NCBI GenBank assembly: GCA_007570785.1
Contig: ML662449.1
Coordinates: forward strand, 11,898,564 to 11,962,563
Length of the DNA: 64,000 nucleotides
Direction of reading: 5' to 3'
Source: Antilocapra americana
Lineage: Eukaryota > Chordata > Mammalia > Artiodactyla > Antilocapridae
Both the position numbers and the translations under genes were made by a program. Positions 20,500-32,589 of the stretch are shown here, piece after piece (the stretch's first letter is position 1; each line of letters begins with the position of its first letter). The notes below the pieces were generated by a model, which saw only the letters and a program-made list of their open reading frames with translations, was not told the DNA's origin and made no database searches.

Positions 20500-21275
20500 C
20501 ACTTCTGGTTACCAGATGTGTGGGTTTTCCATACATGAAGCAATTGTGTGACACCAGTCTGGTGCCTGTAATTCAAGTCAATTCTGACATTATCTACCCA
20601 GAGATAGATCTCACAGGTTGTCTCATAAGACAGCCCCCACTTCAGACACCAATGGCAAATTGAGGTTGTCACCTGTGCTTCTGACTGACTGGCTACAAAT
20701 TAGGGGCTCCCATGTCCTCCTCCTTGGGTTCCATTAATTTCCTAGAGTGGTTTGAAGAACTCAGGGAGACTCTCTACTTCTTAGATTATCTATTTATCAT
20801 AAAAGAATATAACTCAGGAATGGCCAGATGGGAAATATGTATGGCGCCAGTTACATGGAAAGAGGCAGCCGAGCCTTCATGCCCTCTCTGGGCATGCCAC
20901 TCTTGGCTTCATTACATATGCATATGTGATCATATGCAAAATCACTGGCTATCCTTGATTGATTTAACCTTTCGCTTCTCTCCTCTCTCCAGAGGTCAGG
21001 CTCATGAGAGTGGAAGTTTTATATCCTTAATCACAAGGTTGGTTCCCCCAGCAACCAGCCCCTATCTTTACATTATCTTGGGGCTTTCCAAACATTTAGC
21101 TTATTAATAAACTCAGGTCTGGTTAAAAGGGGCTTATTCCAGAAATAACGAAAGACACCCATTCACCTCTATGGCTCTTATCACTTAGGAAATTCCAAGG
21201 GTTTTAGGAGCTCTGAGCCAGCAATGAGAACAAAAACCAAATATATATTCCTTAACATAAATCACAATATCACAG
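20500..21275 (-). mobile_element. Long ERV-type LTR (MER21-like, probably ERVL)
   Basis: A 0.78-kb stretch keeps the word order of an old mammalian LTR: TGTGTGACACCAGTCTGGTG, ATAGATCTCACAGGTTGTC, TTCATGCCCTCTCTGGGC, AAACTCAGGTCTGG, AGGAAATTCCAAGGGTTTTA and AATCACAATATCACAG. Strand and family name are from memory. Confidence 0.6.
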
Positions 21276-21787
21276 GGTCCTCGTGGGCGTCTCTCATGTT
21301 ACACCATTGCTTTATAGATTTCTAGTTTTGGAAGCTTAGGGATATCACCAGCTCAGTACAAAAAGTGGGAATGTGTATCACAGATTTGTTAGTTATGCCT
21401 GGGAATGTGACTTCACATTTGCAATGCTGAAAGTTGCTATAAACAAGCTTTTTATGATCACTTTAAAAAACAGAACAGTGAGTAGTTATGTTGAAGAGAC
21501 CAGTGAAAGCATGAACAGGCTAATGCTATTCAAATGGGTACTTTGTGGTTTGGGATAAAAATTCCAGGGAAAGCATCCCATAAAAGGTCCAGGAGAACCT
21601 CCAACAATCCAGATGAAAGTGAGAATGCCTGATACATGGGGCTAGTCACAGTGAGGACACTGACAACCAAGAGGTACATGAAGACTTTAAATAGATGTTG
21701 AAATGAAATATGAAAGTAGAAAAAAGCAGTATTTATAAATTATTTTCTTATATTGCACTTCCTGTGTGCATTGTATTTCTTGTGTGT
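21276..21787. other. Gene-free stretch
   Basis: No gene or named repeat. It is AT-rich, with no long open frame. Confidence 0.35.
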
Positions 21788-21828
21788 GTGCATGCTCAGT
21801 CCTGTCTGACTCTTTGTGATCCCATGGT
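21788..21828 (-). mobile_element. Bov SINE fragment
   Basis: A 41-bp scrap, CATGCTCAGTCCTGTCTGAC then CTTTGTGATCCCATGG, is the terminal part of a Bov-A unit in reverse. Confidence 0.7.
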
Positions 21829-21962
21829 ATTAAACCTGGATGTGTAACTAAATTCATATATTGCGAAAGCAAATCACAACTTCATCTCTTCACTAAAAGT
21901 TTTATGTACCCAGGTTGACCAAAATATTATGGTAAGGTTTCCCCCATTGGAAAGTTCAGTAC

Positions 21963-22237
21963 TCTCTTTTATTTGTTTGTTTGTTTATTTTTGACTGCTC
22001 TGGGTCTTTTTTGTTGTGCCTGGGCTTTCTCTAGTTGTGGCAAATAGGGGCTACTCTTTGTTGCAATGCTTGTGGCTTTCACTGAAGTGGCGTCTCTCTA
22101 GGATGTATAGGCTTCAGTAGTTGCGGCACACTGGCTCAGCTGCCCTGTGGCATGTGGAATCTTCCCGGACCAAGGATCGAACCCCTGACCTCTGCCTTGG
22201 AAGGTGGATTCTTAACTGCTGGACCACCAAGGAAGTA
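21963..22237 (-). mobile_element. CHR-type SINE
   Basis: An antisense full-length copy runs from the reversed tail TTTGTTTGTTTGTTTATTTT to CTGGACCACCAAGGAAGT. CAGTAC at 21957-21962 and 22238-22243 is a likely target duplication. Confidence 0.9.
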
Positions 22238-22275
22238 CAGTACCTGGTTATATTTGGTGCCAACTTTTATTTGGG

Positions 22276-22496
22276 CGTGGGGCTTCCTTGATGGCTCAGA
22301 TAGTAAAGAATCTGCCTGCCATGTGGGAGACCTGGGTTGGATCTCTGGGTCAGGAAGATCCCCTGGAAAAGAGAATGGCTACCCACTCAGTATTCTTGCC
22401 TGGAGAATTTCATGGACAGAGGAGTCTGTTGGGCTACAGTCCATAGGGTCGCAAAGAGTCAGACACAACTGAGTGACTTAACATTTTCATCTTTTC
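22276..22496 (+). mobile_element. Bov-tA SINE
   Basis: A full copy starts GGGGCTTCCTTGATGGCTCA. A perfect 8-bp duplication, TATTTGGG, lies at 22268-22275 and 22497-22504. Confidence 0.9.
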
Positions 22497-22504
22497 TATT
22501 TGGG

Positions 22505-22998
22505 TACATATGGAAGCTTTGCCCAAAGTCAAACAGTTAAGAGGAATAGAACCAGACCTGTCTGACCCACCCACGTGTTTGCCTTAATTCTTCCATCAGA
22601 CCAGATTTCATAAAATCTCAGACAGTGGTTCCTGCCCCCATTGTTCATCTATTTCATTTCTTTTCAGCTGAGAGCATATATTGAGTCCCTAATATAATGG
22701 AGGAATTGTTTTCCAAGTCTGTAAATCACTTTTAGTACTGAACTAAGAGAAAAGAGACTGATTTTTAACTTGAAAATTGAGAGAGAAAAGCAGTTCTTAC
22801 TAAAATAGCATCAGATCCAGGTTTATGTAGGCCATTCTCCTTGTTATACAATGTGAGTTCTGGTCTTCTGTCTTCTTAGGGCTAAGAAATGCCTGTAGCC
22901 TCAGCCCCAGTAGGACAGTCTCAAGGAGTAAATAAATGTGCAATTTCTCTTTGTCTGCTTTAAAATAGTGAACAAGCCCTATTAATTTTTGGGTAACA
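22505..22998. other. Gene-free stretch
   Basis: No gene or named repeat is visible. Confidence 0.35.
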
Positions 22999-23198
22999 GG
23001 GGCTTCCCAGGGGGCACAGTGGTGACAAATCCACCTGCAAATATAGGTTCCATCCCTGGGTTGGGGAGAGTCCCTGGAGGGAAAAATGGCAACCTATTCC
23101 AGTATTCTTGCCTGGAAAAGTCCATGGACAGAGGAGCCTAGCAGGCTACAGTCTATGGGGTCATAAAGAGTCAGACACGACTTAGTGACTGAACACAT
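22999..23198 (+). mobile_element. Bov-tA SINE
   Basis: The head GGGGCTTCCCAGGGGGCACA and the body CAGTATTCTTGCCTGGAAAA are clear. A deletion removes part of the tRNA-like region near 23040. Confidence 0.9.
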
Positions 23199-23335
23199 AT
23201 AATGGGGTTTTACATTTTTCTTGATATTTTGCAGTATCCCATAAATTTTCAATGTGAATATATATTATCTTTAATCAGAAAAATCATTAAATATTCATTT
23301 TTGAAAACACACAAGTATTGGGTTATTGGGTTATA

Positions 23336-23511
23336 TTGGCTTCCCTGTTGCCTCAACTGGTAAAGAATCCGCCTGCAATGTGGGAGACCTGGGTTTGATC
23401 CCCCTGGAGAAGTGAACGGCTATCCACTCCAGTATTCTGGCCTGGAGAATTCCATGGACAATATTATTCCATGGGGTTGCAAAGAGTCAGACACGACTGA
23501 ATGACTTTCAC
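23336..23511 (+). mobile_element. Bov-tA SINE, internally deleted
   Basis: A 176-bp copy lacks about 20 bp after GTTTGATCCC. It is bounded by a perfect 11-bp duplication, ATTGGGTTATA, at 23325-23335 and 23512-23522. Confidence 0.95.
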
Positions 23512-23522
23512 ATTGGGTTATA

Positions 23523-24227
23523 GAATTTCAGTTTCATTTGCTGGATTTGCATTGAGTTCACCTCATATTTAACCCCTTTCTTTTAATCTAAGCTAAGTTT
23601 TGGATTAAAACACTTTCTGTGGGCAACACATGCAGGGCTCCCCTCTTCCCAGATGACTATTGATGCAGGAAAAGGAACAGAAAGATTCCACGAGAGCTTG
23701 AGCTGTATCTTGTGTGTGTGTGTTCAATATTATTATGACTCTCCCTGAGATTCTCCTCTGAGGTCACATTCTTGCAGATACATTTAGCCCAGGAAGTAAA
23801 CTAGAAGACTCTGTGTGACTCAAAACGAGCTGTGCAGCCTCTCAGAAGTGGAGTTTGCTCATTTGTAAAATAACTGGTGGAATCCAAAAGGAAAAAGAGC
23901 ATGATCTGGGGAGACAAATTCAAATCCTGACTGCTTATTATTGAGCAAAAAATGTATATTCTATGCTATATAATATATACTGGTACATTCGGAATGCTAA
24001 AAAAAAAAAAGATAACAGTGGTTGCTATGATAACTATTTGCTACTCTATATGTAAAAAGGCCTATTGCTCTTAAAGCAAAACCATGAACCACAAGGCTGC
24101 CAGCTCAGCTGTGTAGGCTTGTGCTGCACACCTCTAGGGGTGACACCACATGGCACACAATGTCTAGTGGTGTCCCGAGGAAGCTCTACACAAATTTTAG
24201 ATGTTTCCTCAATTAAGAATAATGGTG
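23523..24227. other. Gene-free stretch
   Basis: No gene or named repeat. It has a short GT run near 23710 and an A-run near 24001. Confidence 0.35.
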
Positions 24228-24537
24228 GGGGGGGAGGAGATGTGGGGAGGAATAAATTAGGAATTTGAGATGAACAGATACACATTACTATATATAAAAT
24301 AGATAACCAACAAGGTATATTCAATATCTTGTAATAATCTCTAATGGAAAATTATCTTTAAAAGTATATATATTTATCTGTATATGTATATACTTATATA
24401 ACACATAAAGATAAATATAAATATAACTGAATTACTTTGTTGTACATCTGCAAATAATACAACATTGCAAATCAACTATATTTCAATAAAAAAATATAAA
24501 GACCAAAAAGAAAATAAAATTACAATCCCCCCCAAAC
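24228..24537 (+). mobile_element. L1 3' end
   Basis: The 3' untranslated region is readable (TAGATAACCAACAAGGTATA, then CAAATCAACTATATTTCAAT) with an A-rich end. AAGAATAATGGTG (24215-24227) and AAGAATAACAGTG (24538-24550) match at 11 of 13 positions. Confidence 0.8.
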
Positions 24538-24550
24538 AAGAATAACAGTG

Positions 24551-25040
24551 AGGTAGTACAGGACTTTTCTTGTTACTTTAGGCACAGCTGAGGCACCCTA
24601 AATTGACAAAACAGGTAACAAGAATACTTTTTTAAAAGAAAGGTACTGGGCAGGTCTTGTTAAATTAACAAGTGAAGGGCTGCTTTCTGCCTATGGAATG
24701 TGTGGTTGGTGGTGGTTTAGTAGCTAAGTAGTTTCTGACTCTTGTGATCCCGTGGACTGTAGCCCGCCAGGCTCCTCTGTCCATGGGATTCTCCAGGCAG
24801 AGTATACCGGAGTGGGCTGCCATTTCCTTCTCCAGAGGATCTTCCTGACCTAAGAATTGAACCTGGGTCTCCTGCATTGCAGGCAGATTCTTTACCAACT
24901 GAGCTATGAGGGAAGTCCTTTCTCTCTAAATAAACTCGCTTCCACTTTACCATGGCTCACTCTTGAATTCCTTTCTGCTCAAAGCCAAGGCCTCTCACTT
25001 TGCAGCCTGTCCTAGAAACTCACTCAAGACCTGGGACATG
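24551..25040 (+). mobile_element. ERV LTR 3' part, split by a SINE
   Basis: After the SINE, CTCTCTAAATAAACTCGC carries an AATAAA signal at 24929-24934 and is followed by CATGGCTCACTCTTGAATTC, an arrangement common in the R-U5 part of class I LTRs. The upstream half, from about 24551, is less certain. Confidence 0.55.
24710..24917 (-). mobile_element. Bov-tA SINE
   Basis: An antisense full copy ends CTGAGCTATGAGGGAAGTCC. It interrupts the LTR just before its polyadenylation signal. Confidence 0.9.
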
Positions 25041-25494
25041 ACCATTCTCTTGCTTCCCCTTCTTCTCCAACAACTGTGTTACTTCCCAGCGGCTCTTCAT
25101 CACAGCCCCAGTCAGGTAGACAGTTCCTGCCCTTTGCCCATCTTAACTCATCCTGGTGGAACCAGAGGCTGGGGATGAACAGATGAACAGAGAGAAAAAT
25201 GTGAGACATTTAGGATTTCCAAGACTAGGAGAAGGAAAGAATCTTTAAATGAAGTGACACAGTGAGGGTTTGATTGAGGCTGGTCTAGCAGGAGACTCTT
25301 GAGTAACATCTGAATAAGGCTGGAAAAGCAGTGGATTTGTGCTTCTTATATCATCCAGAGGTGATGGACAGACATGGCAGGTGTAATAAATGCAAAGCCT
25401 CTTCTAGACTTCTGTTCCTGGGCTCAGATGAATCAGTCGATTGGCCGAGCTGCTTTTGGCCTCTTTTACTCCAGTTTCTTTCCTTCCAAACTCT
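25041..25494. other. Gene-free stretch
   Basis: No gene or named repeat. Short open frames on both strands overlap one another and match nothing. Confidence 0.35.
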
Positions 25495-25645
25495 GGGCTG
25501 TATTCTCTGCTCCAAGCCTACATCCCCCTGGACTGACATGTACTATGTCTCTCCAGCTAAAATGAATGTCCTCTGAGAGCAGAAACGGTGTCTTTTCTCA
25601 TTCTCAACCCTTAGCGCAAGGGCTATTAAACATTTATTATTGAAG
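25495..25645 (+). repeat. L2 3' end, sense
   Basis: GAATGTCCTCTGAGAGCAGA and CCTTAGCGCAAGGGCTATTA lead to TTTATTATTGAA, a diverged L2 terminus. Confidence 0.65.
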
Positions 25646-27899
25646 AGAGTAAGAGACCCTGGGTACAAGAGTCTAGGTGTGCAGAAGATGATGGTGGAGA
25701 TGGAGAAGGGACACATAAAATGGAGATGATGGATAAATAGACATCATCCCTGCCCTTCACCTGTGAGGCAGCCATGAGACTCTGCTATTAGATTTTAGAG
25801 ATAAGGAAAAACCATGCACTTCCATCATAATCTCCCCCAAAACACACTTCTCTGACTTTAAAAAATTCAGTTAGAAGCTTAGCAGAACTATGGTTTTCTG
25901 GCCTCCCATAACTGGAAATATCTAGTTTACTACTCACCCTTTTTGTGTGAGATTAACTCTTGTAGTGATGACCCACTTTGATGACAGATTCTCAAGTCCT
26001 AAAGTCCTGGTCATCTCAGAAAGCCTGAGTTTCACAGCTTCAAAACTGGGTATGAAGCATATATTACTGCACATAGAGTCTTCAAGTAGTTGCTCTTTAT
26101 CAATCCAAAGAGTTGATTTACCTAAACATTCCATTTCCCATCATGTTGTATAGCAAACATTTCTCATATTCAATGGTCAGGCTCAATTATGACAGATATA
26201 GAAATGGCGAACATTTTCTCCCTTCATTGCTCAAGTAAGCTCTCAAGGCAAATCTCTCTAGAGATGACTTCAGATGAATGATGTTCAAGGTGAAACAAAG
26301 TGATGAATCTACTTGAAGACACATATCCTTTTTCTATGGACATTTATAAACAAATGTCTCAGGGACTCCAGAAAAATGCCATTTGGCCCCCAAACTCCAG
26401 CACCTCTACAATTTCTTGGCAGTTTATAGCCAGAGTATACTGGGGAGACTGGATTATTTTCTTTTAAACGTGTAGAAACATGTTTAAAGTCTATCTGTGT
26501 GTCAGCTTGTCTGATCATCTGTGGTTGTCCCAGCTGGGCAATAAATGTTCTGGACATCACAGAATTGCTAAATCCAGAGTCAGTTGTCCACCCAGAAGTT
26601 TTGAGTTTATTTGAATAACATTCTTATGCCTACAGAAAAATGAATGTTCATGGTGGGCTGATGTATAGGAAATATTAGATGCTGAGGGACAAGATGGGGG
26701 GTGGGAGGGAGAAAACAAACAAACAGGGAGGTCATCTCAGAGAATTAGGAAATTCTGATCTTCTCTTTTCTAAGCCTCAGATCTTTCTGGGATTCCATCT
26801 GGCTTTCATTTCCAACTCCTCATCTTCCAACAAAGAGAAGAAAGATGGTTTTAAAACTACATGTGAGCCCCTCCAGGAAGCAAGAGCTCCTCTATTCCAC
26901 TCTTTTGCCTAGTAGCAGAATTTTCTTTTGCACCATTAAAAATGGTGCAGGCCACCTTTTCGCCAAAAGCACACGAAGCTGCGGCATAACTCTTTTCCAA
27001 ATAATTAATCTTTCCAGTGGAATCTTTCAAAGCCCCACATTTCCTGTTATTTTATACAGCTGCAATTTGTAACTGGAGCTCCTGCCCAGTGTTCCATGGG
27101 CAAAATGCCAAATCCACTACATTTCACCTACCAAGGTGCCCCGTGCAAATAATCCTTAACCACAAGTTAAACAGTCAGGTCCTGTCCTAGCCGAAAAGAA
27201 AAGCCTGGGGAACAAAAGAGTTTTAACATACTTCTGCATTAAAATTTTAGTGGATGCTCACAGTATTTTATTTTCCATTGTCAACACTGGGAAGTATCAC
27301 CATGATGCCACAATTAAGGAAGAGTTTTCAGAAATGGATTGGTCCTTGTGTTAATATTTGTGAGTCATAAAAACGACACCCTCTTCCAGTTATCTAGAAG
27401 CCAAAAACTGTGGATTGCTCTATCAGACCCACCTTGTTTGCTTCTTTGTCTATGACCTGGAAGATCAGAGCCAAAGTTGGCTAAAAGGTAAGCCGGGAGG
27501 CAGATGCTGGCCAGTTGGCTGTGGCCCTGCCCTTCCGTCTTTCCTTCCTCCTTTTACATTTCTCCTGTTCACTCCACCGAGTTATCTCTCCTCCAACCTG
27601 CCCACGAAGGAAGTTTTTTCAATCACTAAATTGGAACTTTCTTCTATTTCAAACCCTCTCCACTCTTTTGCCTACCCTTCTTCCTTCCACCCTCTCCCCA
27701 TTTCTGCATATGACCTACCTCCTACTTTTTAGAAAATGAAGCTGTTGAACCAGACCTTCAACTTCCTGCTACAGCCCCACCTTCCCTGGCGCCATCTCCC
27801 TTCCTTTCCTCCCATCTCTCAGTGGATGCTCCCATCCTGAGGTCAGGACCTATGTTCTGGATCCCAGCCCCTCCTGGTCTCTTTGGAGTTTCAGGTTGT
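25646..27899. other. Gene-free stretch, largely repeat-poor
   Basis: No gene or recent repeat in 2.25 kb, one of the longest repeat-poor parts of the window. A donor-like AAAAGGTAAGCC occurs near 27484-27495 after a short open stretch. I see no acceptor or known protein to support an exon. Confidence 0.4.
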
Positions 27900-28280
27900 A
27901 ACGTGGCTTCTCTCTCCTGTATATTCAACCCTTACCTGAATCTGAATCTTTGCATTTACATTTAGACATGCTCAAGTCTCTCTTAAGATAAAACAAAACA
28001 CCTGTCTCAATCCAGAGCCCCTTCCTGCTATTATTCCTTCTTCTCTCCTTCCCAGTGAAATTTCTTGAATGGGTTGCTTTTCATCAGCTCCTCTCACTCT
28101 TTAGGTCTAACTCTTTAACTCTTTAGTTACTTTGGCTAAAATAACTAATGACCACTGTTGCTAAAGCAAAGGACTCAGTCTTCACCCCTCTTACCCTTTC
28201 TGGGACCCTTTGCTCCTGAAACCTTCTTCCCTGGGCTTCAAGGATCTGAAGCTCTTCTTATTTTCCTCTTACTTCTTTGC
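27900..28280 (+). repeat. Old L2 body fragment
   Basis: ACTAATGACCACTGTTGCTA, CAGTCTTCACCCCTCTTACC and GGGCTTCAAGGATCTGAAGC follow the order of the L2 ORF2 region in sense direction. It is too decayed for an open frame. Confidence 0.5.
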
Positions 28281-28380
28281 CTGTTCTTTTTGTTGTTGTT
28301 GCTTGCTTAGATTGTAGAAGTTTATTGATATGATCAAAAAGCAAACAGCCAGATATTTGATTATCTTTGCCACTACATCA

Positions 28381-28794
28381 TTTTTTTAAAATTTTTCTTT
28401 ACTTTATTGTGTTGGTTTTGCCATACAATGACATGAATCTGACATGGGTATACATATGTTCCCCCTCCAGAACCCCCCTCCCCCCTCCCTCCTGATTCCC
28501 TCTCTCTGGGTCATCCCAGTGCACCAGCCCTGAGCATCAAACCTGGGCTGGTGATTGATTTCACATATGATAATTAACATGTTTCAATGCCGTTCTCCCA
28601 TATCATCCCACCCTTGCCCTCTTCCATAGAGTCCACAAGACTGTTCTATACATCTGCGTTTCTTTTGCTGTCTTGCATACAGGGTTCTCGTTGCCATCTT
28701 TCTGAATTCCATATATATCCGTTAGTATACTGTATTTTTGTTTTTCCTTCTGGCTTACTTATCCGTTCTTGACATTCTTCTCCACAACATTGAC
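28381..28794 (-). mobile_element. Ruminant L1 3' end, antisense
   Basis: It starts with a T-rich run and GTGTTGGTTTTGCCATACAA, then the polypyrimidine part CCCCCCTCCCCCCTCCCTCC and GTGATTGATTTCACATATG. Flanks CACTACATCA and GACCACATCA match at 8 of 10. It looks fairly young. Confidence 0.85.
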
Positions 28795-29239
28795 GACCAC
28801 ATCACTCTCTTGCATGGAATCCTTTAATGGTATGTTGGACACGAACTCTATGTGCTTCTCAGATTCCCTTGTTTGCATCCTTCTTTTTCTCTCAGTTGGT
28901 ATTTACCCACAATTCAGCTTCTAGGTTTGATTAAAATGCCACCCCTCTGACCTGACCAGAGAGGGGCTGAGAGATGCACTCTGAAAGTGCAGAGGGGTTA
29001 GCTTTCTGTGGTGTGAGAAACCAACAAATGAGCAATAGAAGATAGGAGAATACAAAGGAGATGAATTACTCCCTCTTTTCTTCCTACTAAGAACTGCTCT
29101 GAAATAGGATTTTCCTTGTGAGCTTCCTGGAGCAATCCTGTGGGCTGAACAACACATCTGGCCATTGATCAGCTGTGTTTCTTTGTGGCTGAGGCTCCTT
29201 GTGACCTGACTGGAGTGATAACACATAGATAGCATTTCG
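28795..29239. other. Gene-free stretch
   Basis: No gene. A 104-codon minus-strand open stretch at 28921-29235 is unrecognised. Confidence 0.35.
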
Positions 29240-29810
29240 TTGCCTCACCTCCCTTTTTCCTCACTCTCACTGCTCTGGGCTTTCACCCTCCAAAAAAATG
29301 TCACCACTTTAATCTTTTATGCAGACTTTATTTCCTATAGGTCTCAGGCCAAATATCTGTCCATGTCTCTCCATGGGTTGATTCCTATATACTTCTTTAG
29401 CACCTCCTCTCCTATTATTTTACCATCATTTTCTATCTCCAGCTACAGAGCAGAGTTCTTCATTCATGCCAAGCCCTCCCATGGCAGAAAGTCAACCTGG
29501 AAAACTCTTTCCACCACTCCTCTGGCTTCACCTGGCTAATTCCTTTCCCACCAGACCTCAGTTTCCATATCACTTCCTTCCAAAAGAAATCTCTACGGCC
29601 CTCTCCCGCTCCCTCCTCCCCAATATCTCCTAAGTTTCCTTTGCTACAGTCTCTCAATGATCTATGTCAGGATTTGAATAGTGTCTGCCTCCTCCCCACA
29701 CTGACTGTAAACACTGTGACAATAGAGATGGAATCTTATTTGGCCCCTCTTTGCATCCTCAGCACAGAGCCTAATACTCAATAAACTTACACTGAGTAAA
29801 CGAACTTATG
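29240..29810 (+). repeat. L2 3' part, sense
   Basis: The end is the clearest part: CACTGACTGTAAACACTGTG, TTTGCATCCTCAGCACAGAG and CTCAATAAACTTACACTGAG. The upstream pyrimidine-rich stretch fits the L2 ORF2 3' region. Confidence 0.65.
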
Positions 29811-29999
29811 GGATTGAACACTTATTTTATAGATGGAGAAGCTAAGATTGGAAAGATGAAGGGATTCATTCAAGATAGCTAATCATACCTTCTAACTTTT
29901 GTAAAACTTAAGAATCATCCTTCTCACCTCTGAAAAAGACAGATAACAGATGGATCAATGAAGCAGAATAGAGAATCCAGAAATAGATCTAAATACCTG

Positions 30000-30475
30000 C
30001 TTCAACATGTGAGAAGTACTTGTCCTCATTCATAATAAAATAAATGTAAGTTTAAAATATGAGCTGAAGTTTTTAATCTTTTCATTGGCAAAATTTATTA
30101 AATGTGGCAATTTCCTTGTTTGATAACAGCATTGAACAGTAAGGTGCCAAATATATATGTGGATATGTGTTTGTGGAGTATGCAAATTGTCTTCCTTCAT
30201 GGAGGACAGTGTGACAACAGCTATTTTGGTTGCAATAGAGGTCACATCACAAGAGCAGGTGCTCTCTGACATTCAAGCCATTAGTTCAAATTTTGTTTAA
30301 TCTACAGATACATGTGCCCAAGTGGGAAATGGAGAAAGTATAGTTACTCATTGCAACATTATTTGCAATTGCAAAAGATTTAATCTGAGTCATTTAGGGA
30401 CTGGTTAAGTAAGTTATGCTGTTTTCATCACTGAAATATTATGAAGATGTTAAAAAAAATGGGGTATTTCTTTTG
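30000..30475 (+). repeat. Old L1M/HAL1-type fragment, sense
   Basis: TTGCAACATTATTTGCAATT and TTTAGGGACTGGTTAAGTAA, with TATGAAGATGTTAAAAAAAA, follow the order of an old L1 3' region. Confidence 0.6.
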
Positions 30476-30524
30476 AATTCCATGTTCCTATTATAGGAAT
30501 ATTCCATACTACTATACATTCCAT

Positions 30525-30743
30525 GCGTGCACACTGAGTCACTTCAGTTGTGTCTGACTCTTCTTGACCCTGTCCACTGTAGCCTGCCAGGCTCCTCTGT
30601 CCATGGGATTCTCCAGGCAAAAATACTGGAGTGGGTTTGCCAGGCCCTCCTCCAGAGAATCTTCCCAACCCAAGGATCGAACACATGCTTCTTATGTCTC
30701 CTACATTAGCAGGCAGGTTCTTTACCCACACCACCTAGGAAGT
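30525..30743 (-). mobile_element. Bov-tA SINE
   Basis: An antisense copy with a slightly altered middle (ACACATGCTTCTTATGTCTC). The edges TACATTCCAT and TATATTCCAT are similar and may be the target duplication. Confidence 0.9.
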
Positions 30744-31597
30744 GCTGTATATTCCATATTTCCCTTTTCATGACACGTAAGCAAAAACCCAAGGTGCATA
30801 GCAGTTATATAGTACACCATAATTTGGGTTAAAAATGAACAAAAATTATAAATACAGTCAACTGGATTGTAAATTAACCTAGTGAGAGCAATGGCCTCAT
30901 ATAGTTTGTCTTTCTTACATTGCACTGCAAATATTCAGTTAATATATTTTTATTAATTTCAATAAGAAGAAATGCCCTAAGTGATAAGAAAAAGAGAAAA
31001 GAGAAAATAGACAAGCAATCATCATTTATACTTGTATGCTGGTTGAGAGAAATTTCATCAAAGGAGAAAGTGAAATCTGACAGTTAATATGATGGTTTAG
31101 ATCATCTGTGGATTTTTTGTTATTCTCCATGAATTAGTTAGCTATTCCTGTGGGAACTGAAGAGCTATGTGTTCTTGATTGTATTAGCTCCTTTCTACCA
31201 TAACTAGAAAAGAAAAGACAGTCAATTAAGCTCTGTTGGCCCAAAGCTTATTCCAACCAGGTCTCTGCCATTTGCATGTCTTCACTACTGGATTAATCTG
31301 ATTTCTCACTTATATACCATGTCAGGAAAATCAAATGAAAAGATGCCTAGGAATTGACAGAAAGCTTGCTCATGCTAAAGAAACACATATAATTTGATTA
31401 AATCCTGGGTTTCACATTGCAGCCTGCATGTTTGTATGACTATATAACTAGTCCTGGGAAGTAATAACCGTGAAATCTGGTTGTTGCCAAAGTAAATATT
31501 GTGTGTTTTCCTGTTAAAATAGTCAGTGTGTGTGCTTGCTGTGCCTCAGTGGGGACAGTACTGCTATAGAGGCACTTGTGTTATTTTTTCCCCTGAT
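30744..31597. other. Gene-free stretch
   Basis: No gene or named repeat. It is AT-rich with no long open frame. Confidence 0.35.
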
Positions 31598-31628
31598 TTG
31601 AATACTATTTTTTCTAAATAGTATTCAA
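31598..31628. repeat. Perfect 13-bp inverted repeat
   Basis: TTGAATACTATTT (31598-31610) and AAATAGTATTCAA (31616-31628) are exact reverse complements separated by TTTCT. It could form a hairpin. No adjacent element explains it. Confidence 0.9.
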
Positions 31629-31722
31629 GTATGTCAATCCAAAAGATGTTTTCTAATGTGTCAAAGGCCCAGTGATATTTATAACATCAAGAAGCTGCAA
31701 TCACTATATTAAAGACAGTGAG

Positions 31723-32077
31723 TAGTGCTGGAGAAGATTCTTGAGAGTGCATTTGACAGCAAGGACATCAAAACAGTCCATCCTAAAGGAAATCAGCCCT
31801 GAACATTCATTTGAAGGACTGATGCTGAAACTCCAATACTTTGGCCACCTGATGTGAAGAGCTGACTCATTGGAAAAGACCCTGATGCTGGGAAAAATTG
31901 AGGGTAAGAGGAGAAGGGGGCGACAGAGGATGAGATGGTTAGATGGCATCACCGACTCAAAGGACATGAATTTGAGCAGACTCCAAGAGATAGTGAAGGA
32001 CAGGGAAGCTTGGCGTGCTGCAGTCCATGAGGTGACAGTCACACACGAATTAGCAACTGAACAACAGCAACAGCAAC
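31723..32077 (+). mobile_element. BovB LINE 3' end
   Basis: A 355-bp sense BovB end has an unusual CAACAGCAACAGCAAC tail. AAAGACAGTGAG (31711-31722) and AAAGGCAGTGAG (32078-32089) match at 11 of 12 positions. The C-terminal coding words are out of frame in places. Confidence 0.95.
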
Positions 32078-32589
32078 AAAGGCAGTGAGAGATTTTTCTA
32101 GCCACCAGAGAGCAGGCAATGGGCTCTTTGCAGGACTAGCCTTGACCCTTGGACTTCGTCTCAGGTATGTAGGTAGATGGATAGAAATATTCATACACAG
32201 AAGATTAATACAGAGGCGGCTACATAGAACATAGACTTGTGGAGGGAGGTATGGGATGAAGACTGTATTTCCTGGCCTTTCTTGCAGCAAGATGTGGCTA
32301 AGCCATGATATGTAAACCATGTGATATGGGTCCTTCAAGGACTTAAAGATGAATCTGCAGGGATGAACACCTTTCTCACCCTTTTGGGTTTGGTTGCTTG
32401 TGTTGGGATGCTAGAGCAATGCGGAACTGAGTAAGGCATAGCCTCTATTCTTCAAGGCATTTATAATTAATCACACATTAAAGGTATAAAAACTACTGGA
32501 ATGCAGACGAAAAGAGAATTCATTCTGAGTGAAGGAAATTCAGAAGGTTTCACAAAGAGAATACAATCTAAGCTGGCTTTTAAAGAATG

